A DNA stretch of 64,000 nt from Symsagittifera roscoffensis (taxonomy: Eukaryota > Xenacoelomorpha > Acoela > Convolutidae): NCBI RefSeq assembly GCF_963678635.1, contig NC_087062.1, positions 40,347,676 to 40,411,675 on the forward strand. The letters are read 5' to 3'. Shown here piece after piece: positions 25,684-37,108 of this stretch (position 1 is its first letter; every line of letters begins with the position of its first letter). A program made the translations under genes and the position numbers. The notes under the pieces are model-generated. The model ran no database searches. It saw only the letters and a program-made list of their open reading frames with translations, and had not been told where the DNA came from.

Positions 25684-26636
25684 GAATAGCAAGAGAGACA
25701 GGAGACTTAGAAGCAGAAACAGGCGAAGAACCTAAGAAACCTGACATAGGGAGGGTAGTTGAGTCATATTTCAACTTCCAAATGAATATTCAAGTAGCAT
25801 AATATTAACAGACAGTGATTTCATACTCACAAATAGAACATGTGCGATAGCAATCACAGCAGACATGAGTTTTAAGACAGCTTTAGCGGCAGATTTTAAG
25901 AGAGAAGATAAAACATAGAATTCCTATGGAAGCAAAGACCAGGAGTAGGGTGTGTAGCAGCCTTACCTCCGGCGGCGTCACAGATGCCGGGAAAATATAT
26001 ATGCTTCTTGGTGACGAGGGCGACGGAGAAGCAGCACGTGGACCCGGAGAACCTAGTCTTGTCCTTGACGAGGTTGAGAGACTTCCTCGTGGAAATGGAC
26101 GTGAAGGAGCTCTCGCTTCCAGTGTACGATCCAAACAGAGGACGGCTGCATCCTCGGGAATTGTACGCGCTTGTACACGTGATATTCTCTGATACTAATA
26201 TTCAAGTATATTTACATTAGAAATTTTACTTAAGTATAGGCTGAGTGACGTGCGAGAGGATGTTATGCTAAAAGACTAAGTTGTGTGACATGTGTGATAT
26301 GTGTGTTATGTTATGTTATGTGTTATGTTATTAAAATCTTGGGTAAGAAGGGGTTAGTGACCATGAACAACTGAATGACGATCTTAGAAATAGATCCAAA
26401 GTTTGGACTGTCCAATCTTAGTTCGAACTCTAAAATTTTAGAGACCGATTGATTTTAATAAATTTTAGGACAAAGAATCTTTTTATCTGACTGTTTTTAA
26501 ATAAATTTTAACGAGAAGTTAAGGTGAAACTGACAAGTGTGATATTCGTGACCTCTTTCTTAGATCCTGATTGATCGTTTAATTGCTCACTTGAGTCAAA
26601 GCTTGGAATCAAATCAAATCGAACCTGAAAAACAGA
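25684..26636 (+). other. Spacer within the LTR element
   Basis: About 950 bases lie between the post-integrase frame and the next coding-like stretch. The sequence turns AT-rich in its second half and includes a short GTGTTATGTTAT-type repeat near 26,290-26,330. A region of this kind could hold a splice acceptor or internal promoter for the downstream frames, but I see no decisive signal. Confidence 0.4.
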
Positions 26637-26837
26637 ATGGATAATTTCAACTTGGATGAATTGATGGACCTGGCAGAGGCATATGTAGGACCGATGATAG
26701 ATGCGATCTATCGTCGACTGATGGATCGAGACTTTGCTCTGGGGGACCCAGAGGTAGTCATGTTGCTGACCGCCCTGATAAACATCTTGGGGCATGACAA
26801 CCGCCCCACAGAATTCCTATTGATGGCAGCATACTGA
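26637..26837 (+). pseudogene. Small frame of the accessory region
   Basis: A 66-codon frame with an amphipathic, mostly helical look (MDNFNLDELMDLAEAYVG at the start, LLTALINILGHDN near the end). It sits alone after the spacer and may be the first unit of the accessory region. No family is recognised. Confidence 0.4.
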
Positions 26838-26998
26838 GAAAGGGGAGTACTAGACCGCCCGAACATGAGAGTGATGAGGTGGAGAAATGGGACTCTCTCA
26901 GGAAGTGATTTGGCGAATGAGCCTGGATTGGGAAGTTCTAGGACTTACCAACCAGATGAAATGCCTATGCCCTCCAAGCCCAAACCTAGCTGAGGAGA

Positions 26999-28530
26999 AT
27001 GAATCAGGAGATAAACAGCGAGGCTGCCTCGTCTAGTTCACCACTGAGAGCAGCTGTGCTACCAAAGAGGGCAAAAGTAGAACAAAAGGTTCAGACGAAC
27101 CAAACCATGCAAGATCTCTATAGGATAAAGGACGAGCTGGAAAGGACGAAAAGGGAGCTGGACGAGATGACTAAGACCATGCTCAGTACGGAGGAAGATA
27201 GGGACATGTGGAAGAGATTGTTCGAGGACTGCAGCAAAAAGCAGAGCGAAGAGATTGAGCGCTTGAGGCGGGGTTACAAAGAGCGGATGGCGTTGACAAC
27301 GGCCGTGGAGAAGGTGATACCTGCAAGGAGTATTCCTCGTGGGCAGTCCCCGATGGAGCTCTTGACGCCTCGAGAAATGAGCCAGACAACGGAGACACGA
27401 CTCCCGACAGCAAGAGGTCGAGTGACAATCCCGGACCCTAGTGACACCTTGGGTGACCCAGTCGTGGAACAAACGATGAGGAAGCTGATAGAGACAGCTG
27501 GACGACTAGCCGCCAGCAAGAATGCGCCAGGTTCCGGGGTGACTGCACCCTATGGAACGATCGACGACACGGGCAGAGTACGACTCTCCCAAACCGTGAT
27601 CAGACAGGGAGTAAGCGACACGACGCCACCAATAGGGAGCTCTAAGGCCCCAGAGAGAAGAATACAGAAGATGACAGCGAAGAAAGTGTCACGTGTAGTA
27701 GACGTACAAAAGAATAACCAGTTGAGATATAACTTCACGGGAGTCCCGGAGACAGATCCGAGAGCTTGCGTCAATCGAGCGACTTGGAACCCGGCAGTAA
27801 ACCTGCAGCAACCGCCACTGGGGATATCACATCTGATACTGGGAGACAGCTTGGTCAGAGTACTCTCGAACTTGAGGACCTCTTGGGTCACCACGGTGAT
27901 GGCCTTCGGAGGCGCGACGATAGCCCAGTTATTTCGGATGGTGGAACTAATGAATCCAGCGAGGATCCCCAATGTGATGATCCTGGTTGGACCGAATAAC
28001 ATCTCTAGAGGTTCGGATGAGCAGTAAGAACTATGGGAATCGATGATGGTGTGCTTGTTTACTACTCTCTGGCAGAAATTCAACTGCGCGGTACTGACCG
28101 TTTGCACTCTGCCGATGAACACAAGGAGCTTGACAGCAACAGGGAGAAGGCACAACGAAGGAGTGGTCAGGTGGAATAATGTCTTGAGGAATCTCGCAAG
28201 TCGTAATGCCGGAAGAATAATCCTCATGGACATCGAACATGAGTTGAGAGCTATGGATCAGGCCAGACTGGCCACAGACGGCATCCACTTCGATAGTATA
28301 GAAGGACAGGCTTGGTTGAATCGAGTCTTCCAAGAGCGGTTGGATGAGTTGGAAGTAGAACTCTTTGACACAGGAGTGCTAAAAGAGGAAGGAGCATTGA
28401 ATGAAACGGTGATTACCACCTTTGTGCCTCCTAGCCTGGAAACACGCTTGGGGACGGTCCCGGCCGTCACGAACTATAGACAGCAGAGCTCCAGCGAACC
28501 AGGTCAAAGATCAGACGTTCAAGATTGACT
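26999..28530 (+). pseudogene. Accessory region I: coiled-coil plus SGNH/GDSL-hydrolase-like domain
   Basis: The first part is charged and likely coiled-coil (about 27,090-27,290), followed by a Pro/Thr/Ser-rich linker. The later part has the landmark blocks of the SGNH hydrolase superfamily: block I as ILGDSLVRVL (about 27,836-27,866), a block II-like FGGATIAQL (about 27,905), a block III-like stretch MILVGPNN (about 27,980-28,000), and a block V-like stretch DGIHFDSIEGQAWLN (about 28,277-28,320). Order and spacing (about 480 bases from block I to block V) fit a domain of that family. SGNH domains are known in ORF1 of CR1-type LINEs; in a Gypsy-type LTR element one would be unusual. The region is broken. 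Confidence 0.55.
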
Positions 28531-28543
28531 GGGAGAAGCGCCG

Positions 28544-28981
28544 GTGAGGAGGACCATTCATTCTAGGAGAAGACTAGGGCCTGTCAATCCGATGGAAGAG
28601 ACAACTAGCACGTCTAGATCAGACACGAGATCAGAGACGACAAGTACCAGTCGAGAGGAGAGACGCCCGGATAGAGGCTCGCTGATGTGGTCAAGGCCCA
28701 TACCGTCTCCCTGGCCTGTGTACAAGGACGAGCTAATGAAGCTGGATCTCCAGAGGGTGAGCTTCATCGAGGATGCCAGGAGGATGCTGATGGAGCGAGG
28801 CTATAGGTCAGAAGACTGTACTCGATAACCGGCGTAGACTGGTTGATAGCCGCTGCATAAAATTCAGCTCCACGACGGACTTGATATTTGCTGATCTAGA
28901 GGGACTGCCCTCTAACAACACAATGGGACCAGTGAACGCAAGACCTTTGCAGGACGTGAGGTTGAATCTTGATGAGGGGAA
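28544..28981 (+). other. Accessory-region linker
   Basis: A short frame (about 28,544-28,828) rich in Arg, Ser and Thr, with no recognised domain, followed by a brief stretch without a clear frame. Confidence 0.35.
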
Positions 28982-31935
28982 TTGAGAAGAGAGACCGGGA
29001 AGATTTCTGACAACGAGGGCGCCGATTGGACAACATGTGAAGATGTTCAGGCAGGTGGCGACACCCGGAGTCATGTGAAAGATAGAACATACCCAAAACA
29101 AGTGAGTCAAGATGGTGACGTCCAAAGGTACGGCGGATTGAAAGCGATAAAGAAAGATGAGACCATCTTTGCCGCGTACGACAAAGCAGAAATGAGGAAG
29201 GCCAAGATTATGATAGTAGCGAATTCAGAGTTTGTGTACACTTCCGAGTCTCTGTTTCGGCCGGATGTCATAATGTTGGCAGCGGTCGACCTGGACCTAC
29301 TGCAAGCCGTATCTCTGGCAATAGGGGTACAAAGACAGACGGACATGAGCCCAGTCACGATCGTGTTTGCTGGCATCAATGACCACTTGCACAGTAGAGG
29401 TTTTCTGAGCAAACTCAGAGATCCTACAATGGCAGAAAATGCTGTGTGGCCAGCAATAAAGGATATCCTGGAGTCAATGGGTGAAGTGGTGGATGCGGCG
29501 AAGGAGGGGTCGTTCACCAAGGTGACACCGAGAGTAGTGTTCGCGCTGTCTCCGGGGTATGCATGTCTCCCGGATGGATTGAAATTCGTGTATGCGATCG
29601 TGACCTTGCTTTCGGAAGGGAAATATGATGTGATCATATCAGCCCCAAATCGCATGATAGAGATGGAGAACCTGAGACCACTCAGGGCTGAACTACCTGC
29701 GGTGTGGTCAGATATCTCGAAAGCGATGAGAGGATTCAAGACCATGCGCTGCACATGTTAGTGTTGGATGAGGTGCTGGGGTTGGAACTGTCCAGTTTCA
29801 GTCGACAGCTCAAACTTAAACCGGGAATAGACGACGACCATCGAGTGGTCATAGCGATGTCGAACGACTTATGGTTCCGAGCAATGGAAGTGACAGGTGA
29901 AAAAGCGAGAAGGAAAGTTCCAAGGAGACTAGAGCTCATTTGGAGGCGATGGTTTTGAGGACCAAACCGGAGGCCAACCAGTGGTTACATCTAAGTCCTC
30001 GTGTAGCGGCACTGGGTGCAGATGCTTTCGAGCAAGGCCCCATAATGATTAAGAAGATCCATGCCTACTTGTTGAAGGAGGTGAACCTAGCGGAAAATTC
30101 TGAAGAAAAAACAGCTGAGTTTGTGAATAGAATGTGCCAGATTACCTTGGAAACCTTCTGGACCCAGGAAGTGAAGGGGGAAGAAGGCTTTGAACTGACA
30201 GATAGCATGCTCGAAGGGTTGGGAGCCGGATGGACCGCGTCCTTCTTGGCGAAAGTTTACCCGAAAGTTTCTCCTTACTTGATAAAGGAATTCCTCCAAG
30301 CAGTAGTGGAAGTATCGATTGTGGAGCTACTAGCCTTGTTCGTGACGTTTGGAGCAGAGAGTTTCGTGAAAGTACCGGCTGTACTGCTCACCGAAGGAGT
30401 TCAGAACCTGCGGTTAGATGGGCTTCTAACGTTGATTGCAATAACGCATGGAAACTTGGGAGGGCTGATGAATTTGACGCGCTACCAGAGCAGATGAGAG
30501 AGAGAATGTGAGGAAGTTCGACGTGAAGCGAGCTACGGATTCCTGGAACAAGATAAGAGATTTGAGACATACTCTTATCCAGTACCTCCTGCAGCAGAAT
30601 CGCTTTGGAACAGGAGAGGATGAAACAATCCAGAGGGAGGAAGACGTGAGACGACATGCTGGGGGCATGCCCCATCTAACCGATCTGAGCTTGGCTATGA
30701 GGACCGATCCCTTAGCGTTGATCAGAGGAGCCACGGAGTTTGTGACAGTGATCTATGGACCAGCAGTCACAATTGCGTTCCCTGATGTCAAGGTGGAGGC
30801 GCATAGGAGGTCGGTGCTGCACCTGAACCTCATATCAGCAGTGGACGGTAGTGCGCTGAACTGGTGTGAGCAGCACGTGTTGCGGGAGCTCATGAGCGAA
30901 GATCTGTTGTTTGCGAAGATATCAGAGCCAGAAATGACGGTCATCAATTTTGACGATGACTTCCGTGATTGCATGGGAGAAGTAGAGAGAGAACACATCG
31001 AGGTGTTTCCGAAGCTTTGGAGTCTGTGACCTTATGATAAGATGAATGGTGAGATAACCAGCGTTCCTCGTCTCACTGCAGCATAACACAAGGTGAGAGA
31101 AGAGACGAAAGATTGGGGTGATTACGAGAAGCTGCCGGAAGAAATCCCTGAATTCCCTCTGATAAGAAGGATGTTGCTTGGAGCAGTCTCCGTGGTACAC
31201 ACTCCTAGGTTGAGAGCATTTGAAACCAATGAAAGGAGAATAGGGAAATTTGTGGGAACGATGGATCCATACTTTGTGGGGAGTAATGCCGCCGTGTTAC
31301 AGTGCACACGATTTGCCTACACGGATCAAGCGACGAGAGGGCGAATAAGCAACGCCGCGACTCCCAAGCCTGGAAGATTTTACGAGGAAGTGGCGGAATT
31401 AGGCTTAGCGCCTATGAAGATGAGAGGCAGGACCGAATTGTCTGAGGCCTCCTTGATCCTGACTAAAGCGAAACCGGAATTGAAAGTAGGAGGAACGTTG
31501 CAGGCGAGAACCTTCCTAGCACCCTTCGGCTGTGAGGAAATTAACGTGGTCCATGGAAAAGAGGAAGATGGATCGGTTGGCACACTGATCATACCAAAAT
31601 TTCCGGAAGGGGCCGATAATGAAAAGCAAGGACCTTCAAGCTCGAAGAAGGATATGTCAGAAGGAGATGACGGGCAGGGAGGAAGCCGTCAAGCGGAAGA
31701 ACCCATGCAACAAGATGCAAATCAAGCTGGTGGGGACGACGACAGGGCATCGACAGGAGGAATATCCAGCCTGGATTTCAATTTCCTCAGTAATCTTGAG
31801 AACAAAGCGGATACGTTGGAGGCGACTGAGCCAGCAGATGAAGGCAATTCGACATTGGAACCTCCGTCAGCCTTTACAGAAATGAAACGGAATTTGCCGG
31901 AGAGCAGCTCTCCTGGCAATTCGAGAAATAATTAA
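28982..31935 (+). pseudogene. Accessory region II: large unidentified coding-like block
   Basis: About 3 kb that is coding-like almost throughout on the plus strand, in successive frames. Its first third has alternating hydrophobic segments (for example SPVTIVFAGINDHLHSRGF near 29,350-29,405 and TPRVVFALSPGYACLPDG near 29,525-29,580) that look like the strands of an alpha/beta fold. The GINDH phrase is reminiscent of the 'GxND' block of SGNH-type folds. The middle third looks helical. The last third ends in an acidic, Ser/Gly/Gln-rich tail (about 31,620-31,930). There is no env-like signal peptide or transmembrane anchor, so I do not call it an envelope gene. Broken; function unknown. Confidence 0.5.
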
Positions 31936-34451
31936 CAAAGAATCCTCATGGAATCACCTAGGAGAAGAAGAATAGAGGGCTCTGCCAGATAACCTTTCTT
32001 GGGAACGTTGCCCGAAGAAGAGTGGGAAGTACATCACCGAGACCATGAAAGTAGGACGGGATGTAGATTGGACAGAGTGGCGTTCATGGAAGAAGTCTGG
32101 ACAGTGGTTCAGAGCTATGGGACCCAGTCCATTTTGAAAATAGGTCTCAACCGACCATTGATGCGGTAAGTCCTTGACAAGCTTGATGAGTGTGAAGGGA
32201 GATTGAGTGAGTTGTTGATTGACTCAGCCACTGATGAAAGTGAGGCGAACTCTCCCATCAAGATGACACCGCAGGACGATAAAGGAGAGGTGGTGTATCT
32301 GTCAAGAACCAGGAGAGGAACGATGCGATCGAAAATGGTGATTGATAAGATCAACGCGATGAAAATGAAGTTAGGCAGCAGAGTGATGCCGAGGAGAGTA
32401 GGAAAGACGAAGGTGGATTCGGAGATATCGATGAAAGCTGTCAATTCAGCGAAAAGGAAACGAGTCGAAGAGGCCATGGATTTGGGACAAAGTGATTATC
32501 AATTGCCTGGCACGAACAGAAGGTTAACCGATGTAGCGATGGTGCCACCCATTCTCATGGCAGGGATAAAGTCAACAGGTTACAAGTCCAAAAGGAGTGA
32601 CCGCACTCTGACTGGAGACCTTAGAAATGAAAACACTTAGCCAATGTGGAGAAAGCACAATGAAAGACTTTAAACCATCTCCCATGAACCACGGAAAGGG
32701 AAATGTCGCAGGACAACTAGTACCAATGGAGTATAACCGACTGACAGTGTTGGAGACTGTGTCAATAGATGAAACCGCCGGTGGATACATGGAGATGTTG
32801 GAATACCGAAACTCGGCTAGAGGGTATGTGATGGCTCTGGAAGACAAAATGGTCATGGAAGATTATCTGGAGACGATGTTGCGAGGCACCACCCTCAAGC
32901 AGAAGGCGTACGGAACTTTAGCGTCATCTGAGATGCAGGCGTAAACGATTGATCATTTAGTGAGCCTTCCATAGAAAGCAGTGGTGTTGAAGTACTTCGA
33001 AGAGGAAATGAGGACTGCGCCGAGAATACACGCTCTCATGGCAGTACCCTACGTAAGAACCGAATTACAACTGAGGTTCGCCTGGTGCATGATGGGATTA
33101 ACTCGCGGGGAATATGACTCAGAAGAAAGGAAAAGGTCAAAAGAAGAAAAAGATTTCCTTATGACGAACCTGAGGGATCTGATAACCCAAGAGGGAACAG
33201 CAGTATCGTGCGCGAAGCGGAGAGACACTCTCTGTTTCATTCGATTCTTGATAAAGCACATTTCAGTACAAGCATTGAACACCTGTGTCAAGATGCTGAG
33301 GTAGGGCGATGAACGAGCAAAAGCCTTACTCTTGCTAGCACTACTGGAGATGCATCGAAACAAGCCGATGAGAGTTAATATGAAAGAACCTGAGGAGTTA
33401 GAGCCCATGAGAAAGATAGACGAAATCAGGAGATTTTCAAAGAAGGAGCTGAGACTCACCAAAGAATCTATGGGGGCACTACCGAAATCCAGTGAGTACT
33501 GTGGACCGATCAAGAAGAAGTCGTACAGCTACGTGTCCGGAATCATAGGGATAGCGTGCAACCCTTTCCTGAGTGAAGACATACGCGATTGCTTCTTTGA
33601 TTACGAGCAGGCAGTGTTGCTAAGTTTGTGGACGTCGAGAATTGTAACGATTAAGAGCGCTAATAATCCGCAAACTCATCATGTTGACACATGACGAGTT
33701 TCCCTGCCACTGCTTGCTGCAGACCTGGTGGTATCCCGAGCGTAGTAATCTGGTGTTGATCTGGGACTCTGGAGAGCTGCTCTCCATGGTTTTACCAGAC
33801 TCATCACGGCCCATAACGATAGTGATAGTGGGAATTATGATGGCGGTACGATGGCTGGAGGCTCATGTGAGAGAAAACAAAAGACAGGAGGCACCAACGG
33901 GAGAACAGTTGCAGAAATTGGATTGTTTAAAAGATTTAGATCTTTTTGAGACAACGTGCAAGGTTCTAAACATTCCGATGGAAAGGAAAAAGATATGGGC
34001 GAGCAGACGGTTGATGCCATGGTTCAGAGCTAACATGACTGCATGGTTGTACGAGAATGCCAAAAAGCATATAACGAAGCACGGCAGAGTATACAGTGGA
34101 TATCAACTGGACATTGGAGCAGGAACTTTCAAGCGAGCTTTCGTGACTCATGGGAATGCAGTGACCACCGCTGTAAAAAGAATTTCCAGGACAAATGAAC
34201 GTAGTGGAAAGGAGAAGGAAGAGATGTTCAAGGAAGATTTGGAGAGAAACGTGACGTTGTGTCTCCACAACAGCTTCTGCCGGAACAGAGAATCTCACGT
34301 GGATCCCCTACCTTGTTGCAAACAGAGGGTAGAAAAGCAGAAGTGTTGGAGGACTGCTTCCAACAGTGTCAGAATAGCTAACGATGTGTTGCAAGACACA
34401 GAAACTGAAAGTGCAGAGTCAGTGTCACAGGAGGAAGAGATGGAACATTGA
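31936..34451 (+). pseudogene. Accessory region III: basic, helical coding-like block
   Basis: Several plus-strand frames of 100-260 codons follow each other closely (about 32,203-34,451). They are rich in Lys, Arg, Glu and Met, mostly helical in appearance, and no catalytic motif is recognised. Cys/His residues cluster near 34,255-34,350, but their spacing does not fit a standard zinc finger. Tight packing on one strand and similar base composition argue that they belong to the element. Confidence 0.45.
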
Positions 34452-35280
34452 CAAATGGTCGAATGAACAAGATGCAAAAAGAAAGAAAATTAGAAAAATT
34501 TAGAAGTTTTAGAACTTCTAAACGACGAAAAGAAGGGAAACAAAGGAGTGACGAAGAAGAAGAAATCAAAACTTAGAATTGTTTCTTTGTATGAAAAAAC
34601 TCAAGTGAGAAACCAAACGACCAAGTTGTAATTGAAAACCGAAACATTTAGTTGAGTTTTGAACATTAAAGAATTGGTTGCATTTAAAAAATTGCATTTT
34701 GATTTTAGTTATTGGCTTTAGAGACACTTACTATTTATTTAGAAAGGCTTGAGTAAAGAGTATATTTAAATATTCCAGCCTGCATGACTGTTTTTAATCA
34801 ACTAGGAGAACTGATTACTTTGTGGTGACATAAAAGGCTTGGGTAATCTCTTGAAGAGGGAGATTGTTTCATTGTTTTTTCTAACCACAGAGTTCCTTAG
34901 TTTTAATATTCAGGACAATAACAAGCAAAATTTCCGAAGGGAAGAAGCATAGTAGGATAATTTTAGCTTGTTGGTAAGCAGGACTGTCCTGCAAACCAAC
35001 ATCTTTTTAAATCTAGGAGAAAAAGTTTTTAATCAGGACATTGACATTGGAAGTCGGAAAAGATGTTTTTATCTTAGGTCATATCCTCAATATAAAGATT
35101 AATGAAAAATTTGAAGGCTATAGTGATGTAGTATGATGCCATTTATATTCTGCATTGAGTCGAAATGACGCGGATAAAAATAATTTCCTGCATTTTGTAA
35201 ATTCTGTTCGATGACACTGTACCAATTTTACGAACATTGCGAGATTCAATGAGGACATTGACCGTACTGTCCGGGGAGTA
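34452..35280 (+). other. 3' untranslated part of the LTR element and polypurine tract
   Basis: About 830 AT-rich bases without a supported frame. They end in GTCCGGGGAGTA directly before the TGTGAC start of the 3' LTR, the expected position of the polypurine tract. Confidence 0.65.
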
Positions 35281-36233
35281 TGTGACATTCGACCAGAATG
35301 GACGAAAATGCAGATTCGAAATTTTAGCAGCTAGCCTTCCGAATCAGCAGTTTAAAAGAATTAGCGGTGTTATTGGAACGATTAGCCAAACTGTGAAGGC
35401 TAGAATATTCTGGTCTTTCAAATTTTTTAATTTTCGAAGTATGACGTCATATTTCTGAGAAACGTCAGAAACGGCCATTTGGGCAGAAAGGCCGAAATAA
35501 AACAACAACGACGGTGGTTGCGACGATAACAACGAAAAAACTTAGAATCAGAATTAGAGTCGAGCAGAAATAGCAGAGACCGTTCCGAGTTGCAACTATT
35601 GTGTCGCTACAATAGTTGCAAGGCCGTTGCGAACAACGGTGAAGGGTGGAAGACAGCCTTCCGGGAGGAAAATAGAGGTCTTATTTCCCCGGATTCAAGA
35701 ATCCGGAGGGGTCTCGGGACTGAAACTCTTAGCATTTTATACAAACTTTTAGCTTCCCTATTATGTCCTGAATTGAATTCAATTAACATCTGAATTCATT
35801 TTATATGTTGAATTTAATATGTTGAATTAACATATGAATTTAATTAACATCTGAATTCATTTTGCTAGGATGAGAAGCTAGGAGTTGGGGGAAAGGGTTG
35901 GTCCATCTTCGATGGAGATGATGATTTTTATCTACTGAACAAAAACAATAATAACTCAGAAAATAGTAGTAGCCTTGTTTTTAGGAGTGACCTCGTGGTC
36001 TGGGGATACTGAGATCCAGCCATGAGCTCATTATTTCTGCATGTCATTAAGTTAATTTGAGCGTTCTGGTCGAAGACGGAGAACAGTAACGTTTTTGTCG
36101 ACCCGATATTGAAAAGACCACCAAAAGAACTGGCTTTGGTAGAGACGGTGAAAAACATGTTAAGACGTTAGCCAGTCGTCTTAGGACCTTGCTTTATTTT
36201 CCGTCGATATGTATCTTCCGGGCGAATGTTTTA
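35281..36233 (+). repeat. 3' LTR
   Basis: Matches 12,977-13,890, with roughly 5-7% mismatches by eye. It is about 40 bases longer, mainly because of a local AT-rich expansion with repeated 'TTAACATCTGAATTCAT'-like phrases near 35,785-35,860. Its right end lies about 875 bases upstream of the POLD1 start codon, in the same orientation. Confidence 0.9.
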
Positions 36234-36615
36234 TGGACTAGATGTAATTTCAAACGGATTATGGGGCTCAAGGTTCAGCCGAACCTTCTTTAATGTCAAA
36301 GTCTTGAACCCGCACGCGATAAATTCACGAAGACTAATGAAAGACGCCCATAAGTATCACGAATCACTAAAAAAACTCAAAATACCAACAGAGAGTTGTA
36401 CAAGTCGAACAGAGCAGCTTCTGCCCGCTCATTTTTGGCTGCACGGGTGGTGCAGCACCAGCAGCTACACGGACAATGCGGTGCATAGCTAAAAAAATTA
36501 GTGAAAAAGGCATGAAAGCTACTCAGAAACAATAAACTACATAAGAACTAAGATCAGCTTCGCGCTGCTCAGGAGAGCTATCCTTTTTATACGGGGGTGC
36601 CGATCACTACGGAAG
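36234..36615 (+). pseudogene. C-terminal scrap of a reverse-transcriptase element abutting the LTR
   Basis: Beginning at the very edge of the 3' LTR, the plus strand reads GLWGSRFSRTFFNVKVLNPHA and then KYHESLKKLK (quoted loosely). It continues in other frames with FGCTGGAAPAATRTMRCIA and YIRTKISFALLRRAILFIRG. These are consecutive blocks of the C-terminal region of retroelement polymerases seen in cnidarians and other invertebrates (pattern FWxxxFxxxFFDVxVFNPxA ... FxxTGGxGxxA ... IRxxLSFxLLRxAIxxxRG). The N-terminal side is absent, so the LTR element lies against, or inside, an older dead element. Confidence 0.7.
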
Positions 36616-37108
36616 ACTCAATTCATAGACAATTCAGTTTGTGCTATTATAGAGGAGGAACGGTTCAAGTAAATACCTTTAATGACAACGCATCAAATGC
36701 TGACTTGACTTAATTCGTGCAATATTGTTTATTGATGTATTTCTATAATGCTGGTATGGGCTCTATCCAGCTTGTGCACGACCGGACCTAAACGGAAGGA
36801 CCATTTTTTATAATTTACCTTTTTTTATGACTAACCTCAGTTGCAATGATATCTTCGACCTTCTGATTACAAAGGAGAAAAGAAGTAAAAAAAAAGTGTG
36901 CTCGATATACAAAACATAGCTCACTTTTTTCTGGGTTTTTGCTCAAGCTATAGTTTTTTTCCGATTTCAGTATGTTTTTCAGGTTTGCGAGCACAAAAAG
37001 AAAATAGTTTTTCAGAATTTTTGTCCAATTGCCTGCAGATGCATTTCCACTCTTTGTCGTTTCGATTTCATTTTTACGGTGTATAATTTTTTTTGTTTTT
37101 TCGGTAGA
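36616..37108 (+). promoter_or_regulatory. Upstream region of POLD1
   Basis: About 490 bases between retroelement debris and the POLD1 start codon must hold the promoter or 5' UTR. I see no clear TATA box. Directly before the ATG is a pyrimidine-rich tract ending in AG (TTTTTTCGGTAG, then A-ATG), which looks like a 3' splice site one base upstream of the start codon. That suggests either a 5'-UTR intron or trans-splicing of a leader. Confidence 0.45.

Larger units (their letters stand above)
12977..36233 (+). mobile_element. Giant Ty3/Gypsy-type LTR retrotransposon, broken
   Basis: Two similar ~0.9 kb direct repeats, both beginning TGTGACATTCG, bound about 23.3 kb. Inside, in order on the plus strand, are a 2.8 kb leader, a gag region with zinc knuckles, and a pol region ordered protease, reverse transcriptase, RNase H, integrase, which is the Ty3/Gypsy order. 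After pol come about 9.5 kb of further coding-like sequence. By eye the LTRs differ at roughly 5-7% of aligned positions plus a few small gaps, so the insertion is moderately old. The reading frames are interrupted many times (a dozen or more breaks), so this is a fossil. At ~23 kb it is two to four times the usual Gypsy length. Its coding part is visibly richer in GC than the host DNA. Confidence 0.92.

Noticed and set aside
16815-33814. Numerous minus-strand open frames across the LTR element
   Set aside because: They are antisense shadows of the gag, pol and accessory coding regions and show no motifs of their own.
24928-34451. Envelope gene in the accessory region
   Set aside because: No signal peptide, furin-type site, fusion-peptide-like segment or membrane anchor could be recognised in any frame.
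12960-36250. Target-site duplication around the LTR element
   Set aside because: Flanks read CGCTGG on the left and TGGACT on the right; no 4-6 base direct repeat is convincing, partly because the LTR right end is uncertain.
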